Assembly (NCBI GenBank): GCA_001936135.1
Contig: CP012817.1
Coordinates: 558,001-622,000 of the forward strand
From: Saccharomycopsis fibuligera x Saccharomycopsis cf. fibuligera
Taxonomy: Eukaryota; Ascomycota; Saccharomycetes; Ascoideales; Saccharomycopsidaceae
Direction of reading: 5' to 3'
Length of the DNA stretch: 64,000 nt
Notes under the pieces: model-generated
The model's input: only the letters and a program-made list of their open reading frames with translations
Database searches by the model: none
Told to the model about the DNA's origin: nothing
In this document: positions 10,719 to 21,800 of the stretch, piece after piece
Layout of the letters: each line of letters starts with the position of its first letter
Numbering within the stretch: position 1 is the stretch's first letter
Position numbers and translations under genes: made by a program

Positions 10719-13191
10719 GTTTTGTGTCTTTTTCATCTGTGGAAACTCATTCACAGTGGGTTCACACAGCGGCATTAAAACCGGGACTAAAGCAATGGCC
10801 TAAGTCGTCAGGCGTTTACGTTTGGGCCTGAGCATTTCAACCACCATATTGCTGTAATTACTTATGTTATAACAATATACAACGAGACAAAGGTCTTGTT
10901 TTGTTTTGTTTTGCTTTGTTTTGCTTTGTTTTATTTTATTTTATTTTATTTTATTTTATTTTATATTATTTTATTTTATTTTATTTTATTTTATTTTATT
11001 TTATTTTATTTTATTTTATATTATTTTATTTTATTTTATTTTATTTTATTTTATTTTATATTATATTATATTATTTTATTTTATTTCATTTTATTTTACT
11101 TTTCTCTCTTTTGGTTGTTTTGGCAACCACTCACCAATATACACGGCCATGATCATAGTAAACTACGGCCTTGAGTTCAGATCCCGATTCAGAGCCAATC
11201 CCAAACCCTAAACCAAATCCAGACCTAAACCCAGATTTATAAGCTCCGGACGTCCACGCAAAATGGAAATAAGAGCAAAAAAGTAAAAGGACTACAGAAA
11301 ACAGACGTTCCATGATATATCGCATACTGTGAGGGATAAAGTTTGGATAAAAGAAAAAACGAGACCGCATCGCACAACGTATGTTTAGTACCTTAGGCTA
11401 TTGTGCGCACATAACGCATGGCCCTGTACGTTCACAGCCAATCAGCTTGCGTTGTTGCCAGTATTGTAAAACTTTATCGGCTTGCGAGAAGTAACTGAAG
11501 TTATCAGCATGCAGTGTAACTGACTTGAAATGACGAGATCAATAACGTTAATGGCAACAATAATGTTTGCTGCTGGCTATTAGTGGCAGGGACACGGGAA
11601 ATTCAATAGAAAATTATATGTTGGAAAAAATTTTTTTCTACCTCATTTTTTTTCATTTTTTTTTTCAACATCAAGATTGGCGCTAGCACTAGCGTGGAAC
11701 ATTGTGCGCTAGTGTCTCCGTTAACCATAGTTACGCCAGATATAAGCGATGCTTTCGCTGGCGGCAACTTGCCGTCTTGCCTAACCAAGTCAGCTCAACA
11801 CCAACAGTTGACACTCTGTGGCCTTTGTGCCTCTGGCCCGTATCAGGTTTGCCTTACTCTGTATATTACTCGACTTGGTGTGTTTCGATCAAGTCGTATG
11901 CCGGCTGTTCTGGACAAGGCACTTCTTTTCGCCGAGCTGAGATACAGTCTGATTCAAAAAAACTGCTGGTCCGCCTAGTCAGTTAGCTAGCTAGCTAGCT
12001 GATTACCGGTTATCTGACTCGTGTATGGGTGCGACCGGTGGTGAGGCAGTAACCAAAACCATAATTATTGAAAATGATGATGGTTCTTGCTGTTTTTATT
12101 GTCATTTCAGGCATGCATGCACAGACAGACAGACAGACAAGCGAGGCAAGTGGTAAACAAGCGTGCGCTGTCGAGGATCCCAGCAGGGTCTCCCAGCTAG
12201 GACCTCCCAGCCGCCAAAACCGAACCAACGGCAATCGCATACAAGAAGAATCTGCTCAACAAGCTTGGGCAAGTGTCGTATTGTCCATAGCCGTTATTCT
12301 GGTGCTAATCTAGTACGCTAACCGCCGGGCCTTTGAATCCGCCTGGCCTGGCAGGCCTGTGGAGAGTTAAGCGCCCACGTCTGCGGCGTTACCCTTGCAC
12401 GACTGATTTTCCCATCAACCACAGGCGCGCCGCCAAAGGCTTTACCTCGTATGTTTTGCTGTTAGCGCCAAATGTATTTCCCTCAACGAGTGACTGACTG
12501 CCTGCATTTTCCACTGGGCGCTCCGGTTTCGCTGTTCGTAAAATCAAAATGCTTGCATGGCGACGTCAGGTGCAGTGGCACAATTTCTGTGCGGCGGTCA
12601 GCGGATGGAGCCCGTCTGGATCATGTGCAACAATAAAGCGTTTGCAACTACGGGAGACCGACAGCAGAGCGCAGTGAGGCGTCCAGACCAGCTAAAGCAG
12701 CGCTCCCTGGGCGCTAAAAGGACGCCAGCTGGCTTCAGCTGGCTCAAGCACCAGCAGCTACAAGCAGGCAGCGACAGCCCAGGACAGGCGGCGGCAGAGC
12801 CAGGCTGCGATAGGCTGCACTGCGCAACAGAGCACCACGATTATCACAGCCCTCTCATTCGCTGTAGCGGAATTTAGTGTATTTCAAGGCGCCGCGACGC
12901 ACGCTAGCGCGCGGGATGCAGCAAAACGTATTGTGCGCTGTAGTGAGACAGGCAATTACCACAGATGGAAGAGCGAAAATTTTTTCACTCCAGCCCTTTT
13001 TCTGACAATGCAGCTTGCTATGACTGATTCAGTTAACTATGCAAATATATATACTGCTGCACATCTCCCACACATGAACCGCTCCTCTCCACTTGAGCCT
13101 CTCCTTTCCCTCCTTCCCCAGACCTCAACCTACCAAGCTACTTTTACTATACATACAAGATTGTTATTTTACCTACGCTATCCGAGCCAAA
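10719..13191. other. Long spacer upstream of the GCN4 leader
   Basis: About 2.5 kb precedes the GCN4 uORFs. It starts with a pentanucleotide microsatellite (10895-11098). Further on are AGCT and ACAG short repeats (about 11987 and 12119) and a GC-rich block (about 12310-12930). A TATATATA element at 13046-13053 is a plausible GCN4 TATA box, followed by a pyrimidine-rich stretch. Several short ORFs are probably chance. No tRNA or recognisable RNA gene was found. Confidence 0.55.
10895..11098. repeat. (TTTTA)n microsatellite with TTTTG and TTATA variants
   Basis: About 200 bp of five-base repeat begins as TTTTG/TTTGC units and becomes nearly pure TTTTA with a few TTATA interruptions. It lies about 180 bp downstream of the Ser/Asn-rich gene. 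The open frames through it are artefacts of the repeat. Confidence 0.95.
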
Positions 13192-13203
13192 ATGTCCGCT
13201 TAA
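13192..13203 (+). promoter_or_regulatory. GCN4 upstream ORF 1 (MSA-stop)
   Basis: ATG TCC GCT TAA, a three-codon ORF in good AT-rich context (CCAAAATGTCC). Its stop lies 445 nt before the GCN4 ATG. Its distal place and short length suit the reinitiation-permissive first uORF of the GCN4 model. Confidence 0.75.
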
Positions 13204-13345
13204 ATCTTGTGTTTTACTACAAAGAGGTTTATTTTTTCGTTAAATTTTAGTTATTAAACAGAATACGAAAAAAAAGAATTATTAATCGTCCCCCAAAAGT
13301 GCTGAACGTGTCTTTTTTTTAGAAAAGTTATCCAATTATCCAGAA

Positions 13346-13357
13346 ATGTTATCGTGA
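13346..13357 (+). promoter_or_regulatory. GCN4 upstream ORF 2 (MLS-stop)
   Basis: ATG TTA TCG TGA, a three-codon ORF 142 nt downstream of the end of uORF1 and 291 nt upstream of the GCN4 ATG. Confidence 0.72.
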
Positions 13358-13453
13358 ATTAGTTTTTTTTCTTAAAGAAAAAATCTTTTAAAGAGTTATT
13401 AAACTAAGAAATAAGTTTCCCAAAAAAACATCAGGTTTTTTTATTTTTTAAAA

Positions 13454-13489
13454 ATGTCGTCCCCAAATTGTTGTATACCGTGCTGCTAA
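13454..13489 (+). promoter_or_regulatory. GCN4 upstream ORF 3 (11 codons, Cys-rich)
   Basis: This ORF encodes MSSPNCCIPCC then TAA. The stop is 159 nt before the GCN4 ATG with no ATG between. By position it would be the main barrier that ribosomes bypass when eIF2 is phosphorylated by Gcn2. The four cysteines in eleven residues are unusual for a GCN4 uORF. Confidence 0.75.
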
Positions 13490-13648
13490 GAGTAATCCAA
13501 ATATCCAAGTGTTATCTTGCCCCTGAATTAATCATCAAATCGAATTAAGTTTTATTTATTTTTACTATCTTTTATCCGTCTTATAAACATTATCAAGTCT
13601 ACAATTTTGCCATCTGCCAACTCATTAATTACATATTTATCTGCTGAA

Positions 13649-14734
13649 ATGTCTGGATTCAACTTTATGATCAATGATCCTTCAACCGGATCCCCAGACA
13701 ACTTGTCTGTTGTTCCATCGATGAATGATTCATCTCATCCAATCCCAATCGTTCTTGGTGAAAATGTTTTTGACATCTTTGCTCAAAAACAAGCAAACAT
13801 CAATTTACCCTTGGGTGAAGTTGCTGCTAAGGAATTGGCCAACACCGCTGAATCTCCAGCTTATTCAAACTCAACCACTCCGTCAACTAGTACAATCTCC
13901 CCTGTGGAGTTGTTAAACTTGACTGCTGATGAGGTGTTGTCAAACGATTCCAACTCCCCTATGTTTCAGGATTTGGACATGGACCCATTGAACTGGACTT
14001 CCTTGTTTGAAAACGAGTCACCAGCTCAAGAGGCTTCTGCGTCACCAAGCAATGTTAGTGAGACACCATCTCTTTTTGCTAACAACAACAACAGTAACTT
14101 AAGTAACAACAATGAAGCCTCTGTTGCAGCTGCTCCTGCTCCTGCTCCTGCTCAAACTGTTCAATCTGCCCCGGTTGCTGTTTCCGAGAATCAGTTTACT
14201 GAGGCTCGTGCAAATCTTGGTGTTAGCAACGATGATGGTCACGTTAAGCTAGAGCCATTGGATTCGTTCTTTGATATGCAAGCATACCATAATAATGAGT
14301 CGGTTATCATGTCTTCTTCTTCGTCTACCGCCAGCTCAGCTGTCTCTTCGTCTATCTCTAGCAACGGTATGCCAGCTACCAACAAGCGTTCTGCTAGCGT
14401 TATGGAGCGTTCTGGTTCTGAATCTCCGGCTTCTGCTAGTAATGAATACAAACGTAAGAAGAGTAGCAGTGCCAAAACTGATCATTTGGGATGTACTGCG
14501 TACAACAGAAAGCAACGTTCTTTGCCATTGAACCCAATTGTTATACCAGAGACTGGTGATTCTGCTGCTGTCAAGAGAGCAAGAAATACTGAAGCTGCTA
14601 GAAGATCTAGAGCTAGAAAGATGGAAAGAATGAATCAATTGGAAGACAAAGTTGAGGTTTTATTGAGAAGAAATGAAGAGCTTGAATCCGAAGTGGAGAG
14701 ATTGAGAAGCTTACTTGCTGAAAAGTCGAATTGA
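13649..14734 (+). CDS. GCN4: bZIP transcription factor, general amino-acid control
   Basis: This 361-residue protein has a C-terminal basic region and leucine zipper (about 301-361). The DNA-contact signature [13 protein letters not shown] includes the invariant N-x-x-A-A-x-x-S-R. Leucines follow at heptad spacing ([22 protein letters not shown]). The acidic activation core is recognisable as [11 protein letters not shown] (112-122), matching the WTSLF core of yeast Gcn4. The middle is Ser/Asn/Ala-rich with a PAPAPAPA run. Gcn4 activates amino-acid biosynthetic genes on starvation. The start is the ATG at 13649; an upstream in-frame TTG is not used. The leader has three uORFs, so regulation is expected to be translational. 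Confidence 0.95.
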   Translation: MSGFNFMINDPSTGSPDNLSVVPSMNDSSHPIPIVLGENVFDIFAQKQANINLPLGEVAAKELANTAESPAYSNSTTPSTSTISPVELLNLTADEVLSNDSNSPMFQDLDMDPLNWTSLFENESPAQEASASPSNVSETPSLFANNNNSNLSNNNEASVAAAPAPAPAQTVQSAPVAVSENQFTEARANLGVSNDDGHVKLEPLDSFFDMQAYHNNESVIMSSSSSTASSAVSSSISSNGMPATNKRSASVMERSGSESPASASNEYKRKKSSSAKTDHLGCTAYNRKQRSLPLNPIVIPETGDSAAVKRARNTEAARRSRARKMERMNQLEDKVEVLLRRNEELESEVERLRSLLAEKSN

Positions 14735-15583
14735 TTGTTTTTTTTTATGCCTTTTTTTTTGCCTGTTTTTTATAATTTTATAATTTTTTATCTTTTTTTC
14801 GAAATACTTTTTGGTATGTTTAAAATTGTTTACCGCGATTATTACTTACATTCTATTTTCAGATTTTACTATTGATTTTATATTTTGTGTTAAAAACTAT
14901 ATTGTTCTGCTACTCTGACTATAAGTTGAATTATAATTTTTATAAACACTAGCAAATACTGTCTATTTACCGAAATAAAAACAAAAGTAGCCTATTTTTC
15001 TAACTAAAGTAAATTCTGATTTTGCGTTTGTATTTTACTGTATTTATGCGAAAATCCATCTTAACGGCTTCAATGCTTATACTCAGCATCAATACAACGC
15101 TTACGTTGAATATCGCTGCTGCAAGATTGTTCATGCAGATACGACTGTACTCGTCCAAATATATTGGTACCATTAAGCGCATTACGTAACTTTTGCGATT
15201 TTTAGATATTCTAAAGAGACAAAACATATATTGTACAAATAAAAGAAAAACTAAATAATACACATTATCAGACACTTAAATGATGGATATAAGAATAGTA
15301 TGAACTACAGCTTAACATATGTCATAATCTTTTACTTAACAGGGTTCTGCAAGCTTTGATGGCAAGATGACTTTCAAATGGTACCGCATACCATTCTCGT
15401 ACTGAAATGGACTTTTCATAAAACACCCTCTGTTTTTGAGAAAAAGAAAAAAAACCTAAAACATCCAGACAAAACAAGAACAAATTAGCTAGTAAAGTCA
15501 GAAACACAACCGTCATGATACAATGAACGGCTAACGCTTGAGAATCGGCAATATAAAAAAAATAGAAAATTGGGAATAGATAA
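14735..15583. other. Convergent A/T-rich spacer between GCN4 and SFH1
   Basis: About 850 bp of AT-rich 3' flanking DNA. Two short hydrophobic open frames on the minus strand (15000-15275 and the one ending at 15322) are most likely chance. No gene is called. Confidence 0.5.
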
Positions 15584-16666
15584 CTAATAATTAACCCAAG
15601 TGCCTTCCAACTCATCGTATCTTCTTGTACCTCTTCTTCTTCCTCTAGAGCTAGTATTTTCTCCTTCAATTCTCATCGTTTCTCTCTTAAGTCTTCTAAT
15701 GTTTCTTTCTCTTTCAATTTCTCTCTTTTCAATTTCCCATTGACTCAAGGTTTCAACAGATGGGCTCCATTCTTGACCCAAATTCTCTGGATCAAATCTC
15801 CAGCCTGCTTCGCGTCCATATGCGGCACCGTTCAAAATTTCTTGAGGCAATCTTCCTTCTATAGCATCTTTCTTTAACTTAATTATCGATTCATGTAATG
15901 CGTGAGCAATTGCTGGGTAAAATTCTCTAGCTAAGCCTAAATCTGCCACCACGATTTCTGCAAATTTTTCTGGGGTCAAAAATCCGTTAGATGATGATAA
16001 ATCCCATTCAAATTTGTCTTCGTATAGCTGTTTATCCAAATTCATCGAAAGATCAATAATAACGTGAATGGCTACATCTTCAGGAAGTTGGATATGAACG
16101 AGTTGGGAATATTCTTCAATTTGAGACGTTATTGAGTTGGCAATTTGCGACTGTACGGACAATGGCAAATCCAAATCAAGACACATAATTTCAGCAAATT
16201 TTTCCGGCGTAAGCAAAGATTCATTCAAGTTCCACATGAAGTGATCCACAATACGACTATTCAGATGCTCAATGTTGATTCTAATCGGTATGAGAGCCTC
16301 CGGTAGTCCAGCGTTTCTAAGAAGTTCGAATTCATTATGGTAGACATGTGGCGTTTTGCTAGCAAACTTGCCGGAAAAATGATTAAGCAATGCATTACCA
16401 GTGGTGTTGTTTGGATCTATTATTTCACCATTGATTTGATTAATGTATCCTGCTCTGTTACTGGCAAGACTATTATGACGATGGTTATCGTCATCATCTT
16501 CATAGTCATCAAAATCTTCAAAATAGTCTTCTGCGTAATTGACTACCGTTGCGTTTCTCTTGGTACCTCGCGACGTTTGCGTCGTTATGTACAAAGAAGT
16601 GTTTTCATTTTTCACTCTGGAAAAAAAACTGGTTGTCAAAGCTTGAGGGAAAAGCGGTTTTTCCAT
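15584..16666 (-). CDS. SFH1: RSC chromatin-remodelling subunit, SNF5/INI1 family
   Basis: This 360-residue protein matches Sfh1, the Snf5 paralogue in the RSC complex. The N-terminus has the family block KRNATVVNYAEDYFEDF (about 36-52). The two SNF5 repeats are clear: one around PIRINIEHLNSRIVDHFMWNLNE with LLTPEKFAEIMCLDLDLP, the second around EDKFEWDLSSSNGFLTPEKFAEIV with ADLGLAREFYPAIAHALHE. The C-terminus (EIEKREIERERNIRRLKRET, ending in a basic Arg-rich patch) is as in Sfh1. It is shorter than yeast Sfh1 (about 426 residues, from memory) because the N-terminal linker is compact. It is convergent with GCN4. Confidence 0.93.
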   Translation of the reverse strand: MEKPLFPQALTTSFFSRVKNENTSLYITTQTSRGTKRNATVVNYAEDYFEDFDDYEDDDDNHRHNSLASNRAGYINQINGEIIDPNNTTGNALLNHFSGKFASKTPHVYHNEFELLRNAGLPEALIPIRINIEHLNSRIVDHFMWNLNESLLTPEKFAEIMCLDLDLPLSVQSQIANSITSQIEEYSQLVHIQLPEDVAIHVIIDLSMNLDKQLYEDKFEWDLSSSNGFLTPEKFAEIVVADLGLAREFYPAIAHALHESIIKLKKDAIEGRLPQEILNGAAYGREAGWRFDPENLGQEWSPSVETLSQWEIEKREIERERNIRRLKRETMRIEGENTSSRGRRRGTRRYDELEGTWVNY

Positions 16667-17142
16667 GATTTTTTGTTTGCTTTTTAATGATGCGTATGGT
16701 AATGTAATGTGCTCTGTATCTATATGGACTCAGGTAACCTTTTGTGTAATTCGCCAAAAATAAAAAATAAAAAACAAAGGCTGAAAAACAAAAAATATCA
16801 ATTTTGGTGTTCCGGGGGTCACCCTGTTGAGTACTTAAGGGCTGCGGCATCCCATATACACAACTTTTTCCACCTTGAACTTTTCCACCTTGAACTTTTC
16901 AACCTGATTAATTGAATGACTTCAAATTTATCATACTGCGAATCTTGAAAAGATTTTCCCTTTTAAGTTCAAATTCTGTGGACAAACAGATATGTAGTTA
17001 AAAACGTCTACGTAAGAGCAAATTCTTTTTCAAATCTACAGTTATCTATTCTCAGGTAAGAAAACAATTACAAATTTCGTTTATTCAAAGAACTCAAATC
17101 AATTGGTACAATCAACTTATAACGGTAGTAGTACTAGACAGC
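16667..17142. other. SFH1-SEC17 spacer with a 15-bp repeat
   Basis: 476 bp upstream of SFH1 and downstream of SEC17. A 15-bp unit TTTTCCACCTTGAAC occurs twice exactly (16866-16895) and a third time partially. Nothing else is seen. Confidence 0.6.
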
Positions 17143-18280
17143 TTATAAAATATCGTCATCGGCCTCAACAATAGAATTTTTGATCTTGAGCAAAATTGTA
17201 GTCTTCCATTTGTCCAACTTGCTAAACTGATCATACTCGTACAACTTATCGGCAAAAACCTGACCGTCTCTGTCCTGGATAGCTTGAGTCAAGTCTTTCA
17301 ACAACACATATTCTCTAGTTTGCGTGAACAGACTATCCCAGTCCACAAATTTCTCCAATGCTTTTTGCCCAGCCACTAAATCATCAGCTGCCAAGTAGCA
17401 CAAAATTGCTTTGAAAAAATAATCTTTCAAACTCCATTTGGACAAATTATTGTTCAAGGATCTCTTAGCAACGCTTTCGTAAAGGCCTGCTGCTTGGATG
17501 TAGTTTCCAGAAAGAGCCCCTAAATCAGCAGCTTTAATGTATGCCTTGTTGGCTAGTGCTTGTGCTTGGTCAGAAGAGTACCAGTCTCCTGCTTGCTCAT
17601 AATGTGTAGTGGCTTCGGTATACTGATTGAGATCTTCTTCATAAATGGCAGCCAAGTCCATTTTGAAGTTGGCAGCACGACGGAATTGCCCTCTGGTAGT
17701 AAAGATCTTGATGGCTTCTTGTAAAACACGAGCTGCATCCGCAGGAGATTCATTCTTGTAACTCTTAAAGGCTTCTACTAAAGTGTTTCCTGATTCGTCG
17801 GGGCTTTCGGCTTTAGTTTGAGCGTGTGCTGCCTTTTCGAATAGCTGGCCTGCTTTAGCATACTGTTTCTGGATACGGTAAAGGTTAGCAGCCTGAATAT
17901 AAAGGTCAGCAGCTTCTTCGAAACGGTATACACTGCCTCCACCAAAAAATCTGGTAAATCCACTAACTGGGGCACACTTCTTGTCTGCCTAAAAGAAGTT
18001 GACGTGTTAGTATATATAATGTTCAACTGATTTAGACTTGATACCAATTATGTTGAGTTGACGATTCAATATATGCTTGTTATATTAATGATCTTCTGTT
18101 GTCTATAAATACAGCTTGGTGTATTTGTTCTCAAACCAATAATAATAAAAGCATGCTAGAGGTTGTCAGCCAGAAAAGATATGTAGCAATTCCAACAATT
18201 CATGCAAGTATTTGACATCACTGAGTATGAACATTCACAAAACAACATACCTGGGCAATCAATTCTTCAGGAGAGGACAT
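17143..18280 (-). CDS. SEC17: Alpha-SNAP, SNARE disassembly cofactor, two exons
   Basis: Sec17 binds cis-SNARE complexes and recruits the ATPase Sec18/NSF. Exon 1 (18280-18251) encodes MSSPEELIAQ. Exon 2 (17988-17143) continues ADKKCAPVSGFTRFFGG. Joined, the protein is 291 residues, the family's length. Typical segments are YRFEEAADLYIQAANLYR, AGNTLVEAFKSYK-like text (SGNTLVEAFKSYK), IFTTRGQFRRAANFKMDLAAIYEED and QAGDWYSSDQAQALANKAY. The last residues EADDDIL are acidic, as in the family. Without splicing there is no good start, so the intron model is needed. Downstream lies SFH1 on the same strand. Confidence 0.97.
17989..18250 (-). other. Spliceosomal intron of SEC17
   Basis: A 262-nt phase-0 intron. 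The 5' splice site is GTATGT, the branch point is TACTAAC (18012-18006), and the 3' site is TTTTAG about 15 nt beyond the branch point. All three are yeast consensus forms. Confidence 0.95.
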
Positions 18281-18840
18281 TGTAAAATACTGGGTACTGG
18301 CGTTTGTAGTCTACTTCTTTGTGTAAAGTCCCACTGTACCACACTCTGGGTATCAAATGAAGGCACTAATAACTATGATGACGGCACTTAATGGACAACG
18401 ACAACACTAGTAATGGAGTACGTAAATGCTGTTGCCGCTTTTGGTTTATCTTAGCCTTCATCATCGCGATGCTCTTTTCTGGCGGTTCCTTTGAGCACAG
18501 CGACAGCTCAAGCCATCACCCGGATACTTTATCAAAGCGGCAACTACGTAAATTACTATACACACGGCACATACAAGGCACACACACTGAGATATGAGCT
18601 AAATCAATTCACCTAGTAGGTCTGCTATATTTGATGCGTTTGATGCTCAAAGACCAAACTTAGACAAAAATATATAGGGTGTTAGTTTTGCTTTGTTCTA
18701 GGAAATCTCTTTTCTTGATTTATTAATGCGTTATTTACGTTGGTATCTCTACAGAATACAACACAATTATATTTTGCTAGCGTTTCTTCTACTAGACGTA
18801 TGAATTGACAGAAGAACAATACGAAATGCGGCTAACTTGT
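18281..18840. other. Spacer between SEC17 and VAM6
   Basis: 560 bp containing the SEC17 promoter and the VAM6 3' end. A 68-codon plus-strand ORF with one hydrophobic segment lies at 18391-18597 (see findings) and is not called as a gene. Nothing else is seen. Confidence 0.5.
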
Positions 18841-21800
18841 TCACGCATCTTGATTGATCAATTTATTATAATCTCTAGCACAGCCATAATGTGTTACATT
18901 ACCATCTGGAAACACACTCAAAACCGACCGACCCAATTTTTTGGAGCAGTGTTTGCAAAGTCGACTGTCAGTAACGACAATAGATTGTGATTTGAGCTTA
19001 AGAAGCAGTTCCTGAGACTTTATCAAATCCACCTTGGATAAGGAGCTCTTGATTCGCGACTGTGAAAGATTGCTTTCCATCAACTTCAACTGGGTAGATA
19101 AAAATAACGACACGTTTTGAAGTGGAAGATCCTTTGGTAATGTTTGTAATACGTCGACAGGGGACATCCTTGAACCTTGAGCAGCTAGCAATTCTAGTGC
19201 TGCCTTTAAATTTTGAGTAAATCCCGAAGCTGATGCTAATTCTGGGTCAGGATTGAGGTAAATTTCTAATAATTTATGTAAATATTTGGCTGCTAAAGCT
19301 TTATCCTGTAAGTATAACTCTGAGCAAAAATTCGATGCTTTAACAAAATCTTGCAACTCGTATACCAAGATTTGGAGTACTTTATCATGGTCCTTGAGTC
19401 TTCGAAAGACAAATGTTTTTAAATACAAGAACTTTTTATCTTCATTTTCATATTTCAGCAAAATGCGCAATGTCTTTCGAGGCTCATAAACATTAGTTGA
19501 GCCCAAAAATGCCATAAGTTTATCATACAGTGAAACTCCTTCTTGCTCACTATCTTCTTCTCGCAGACTCTCCACAAGTAATTCAATATATTGGGTATGA
19601 AGCTTTGGGGTTTTGTCCTGCAAATCGTCAATAATATGCTCCAAATAGACAATGGTGTACTTTCTGTCAAAATTGCTGCTTAAAAATTCCACTATCTGGT
19701 TTTTATTCAAAGACTCGCTTTCACTTGAATCAGCTAAAAAGACCACCATTGCCTTTTCGGGCTCGACTTCCATTGGCCATTTAATATATTTAAAAATTAA
19801 ATCAATGTCAGGTTGTGATAGTTTGGTTAGGTAATGTACTGTATGTAATGGTCCTTTTAATGCATTCATGGCATTTATATGACTATTGGCACCATTGTTA
19901 AATATCACTGCAATGTCATACTCACTATTATTCAAAATACTATTTTCCTCATCAGTTTCATCTCCGCTAAGATCTTCGATGAGGGCTTCTTCTCTGGTAT
20001 GCCCGTCAAAAGTGTCAATATCAATTTCTTCACCTTTGCCCAACTTCCATAACAATTTTAATGCTTTTTCATGAAGCCCCTTGCCATAATAAAAGTCCAC
20101 CAATTCTTTATATAAATGTCTTTCCGCTAAATTTTTCTCAATAATCTTCACATTGCAATGATTTCTTATACGCACTAAAGGCCCAATCAAACCAGGACTT
20201 GTAATCATGTAACAATTAAATAAAGTAGTATCCACAAGTTCAGCAGCTTCGTTTAAATCACCAAAGATTTCTTTTGGAATTGGGAGAGTTTTCCAATAAA
20301 GTTTTGAAGAAAAATTATCTGCTTCTTGACTATTGTTGGTAATTGTCGTTGTCAGATCAGAGTTCTTTTGTGCTTGCTTTTGTTCTTCAAAACTCAACAT
20401 TTTATTAATTTTTCTTCTGGTATCAGCAAGATATGGAAGCAAGCTATGTAATGCTTTCATAAGTGTTTTTCTATTTTGACTAGCCACCTGTGTAGCTGGT
20501 AAGTGTTGTCTAGCAGCGTATCTTGCTGGAGAGGCACTCTCTTTTGGAGAAGAATAGTTGTGAATGCTTCCTTCTGTTTGTATGTACTGATGCTGATGCT
20601 GGTGCTGATATTTTGTTGGGGTAACAGTAGTAGGTTTGGTTGCATCGCTGCTAGAGAAACTACTACTTGTTAGTTTTGCTTCTGCTGTTTTTGTTTGACT
20701 CAGCGAGGGTGGAGTTGGAGTAGATGGTCTAGAAGGATACGGAGATACTGATGATGATCTTCTCCTTTGTGGAAAAACCAAATCGCTACTTTTCAAGTTA
20801 GCCAAAGAACTGACATGTTCGGTATCATAAAACAAATCGCAATCACCATGAGTTACTCTCTTTCCAGTAATGAATTTAGGAAATAATGAAAGCACCAAGC
20901 TTGGAGGAGCTAAAAAATTAGAGAACAAAATCATCGATTCATGGAACTTGTTTTCTTTGAACAAGTGCTCGGCTTTCTTGATTTGCAACTGTCTCAATCT
21001 TGAGACTTTGTCAGGCAATTGTTGCTCTGATAATTGAAATGTAAGATTGATTGCTTCGCTAAGCTTGTTTTCCTGCTCCAATTTGTTAAGTTGGTAGATA
21101 TAGGATCTCATGTTGCATTGTAAAATCTTATTGTTATTGTCGTATATGTAAACAACATTTCTAAAATTATCCACTGTTATTTTTGAAACACCAGAAATAG
21201 CAATTGTTTGCAATAAGTAGCCATTTTTTAGATCACGTATCTCTAAGCCACCGCTGTTGATTAAAATCAAATATGGAAAAAGGAAATGAATTTGCTCAGG
21301 AGGCACAGACCAATTCAAAGTTGACTTGTTAAGTAGTTCTCCCCTGTAATTGATCTTAACGCTTACAGAGTCTCTTGAAATCAAAGTGTTTTGCTTTGTA
21401 ATTCTCACCAAATTAATAGTATGTTTGTATCCGCCCAAACTAATAGTACTAAATGGAGATCCAATGAAAGAGGAGTGTCTACTATTAGGTATGATTAGTG
21501 GGGTCGCACGCATCGTATTCAAATCAACAATGACAAAATCTGAATTCAATCCCACTACCACTCTAGAGCTGGATAGAAATTCAATGTTTTTTATTCTGTC
21601 AGACAAGGTAATCTCTTTTTCGACTTCTGACTCAAGATCATTGAGCATCCAAGAGTGCACGTAAAGCTTTCTTCTAACCGCGTAGACTAAATGTGAATGC
21701 ACCAAGTCATCAATGACAACATTGTTCAACTCAATTGAGGAGTTTGAATCGTAAAATGGATCATGTTCATAGAAGTTTTGATACAATGAGTAAGAGTCAA

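Noticed and set aside
10896-11211. Three overlapping ORFs of 83-101 codons rich in Phe, Ile, Leu and Tyr
   Set aside because: They read through the TTTTA microsatellite in all frames; repeat artefacts.
11131-11370. 79-codon minus-strand ORF with a signal-like start and Gly/Phe/Ser repeats
   Set aside because: Overlaps the edge of a low-complexity zone, short, and the repeat text comes from simple DNA repetition; not supported as a gene.
11694-12877. Several 76-106 codon ORFs in the GCN4 upstream spacer
   Set aside because: GC-rich DNA has few stops by chance; no motif, overlapping frames on both strands, no family resemblance.
13607-13648. N-terminal extension of GCN4
   Set aside because: It would need a TTG start; the ATG at 13649 gives the family-like N-terminus and follows the uORFs.
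15322-15615. 97-codon hydrophobic ORF (MSWKALGLIISYLF...) overlapping the 3' end of SFH1
   Set aside because: Overlaps SFH1 in another frame on the same strand and has no recognisable family; probably chance in AT-rich DNA.
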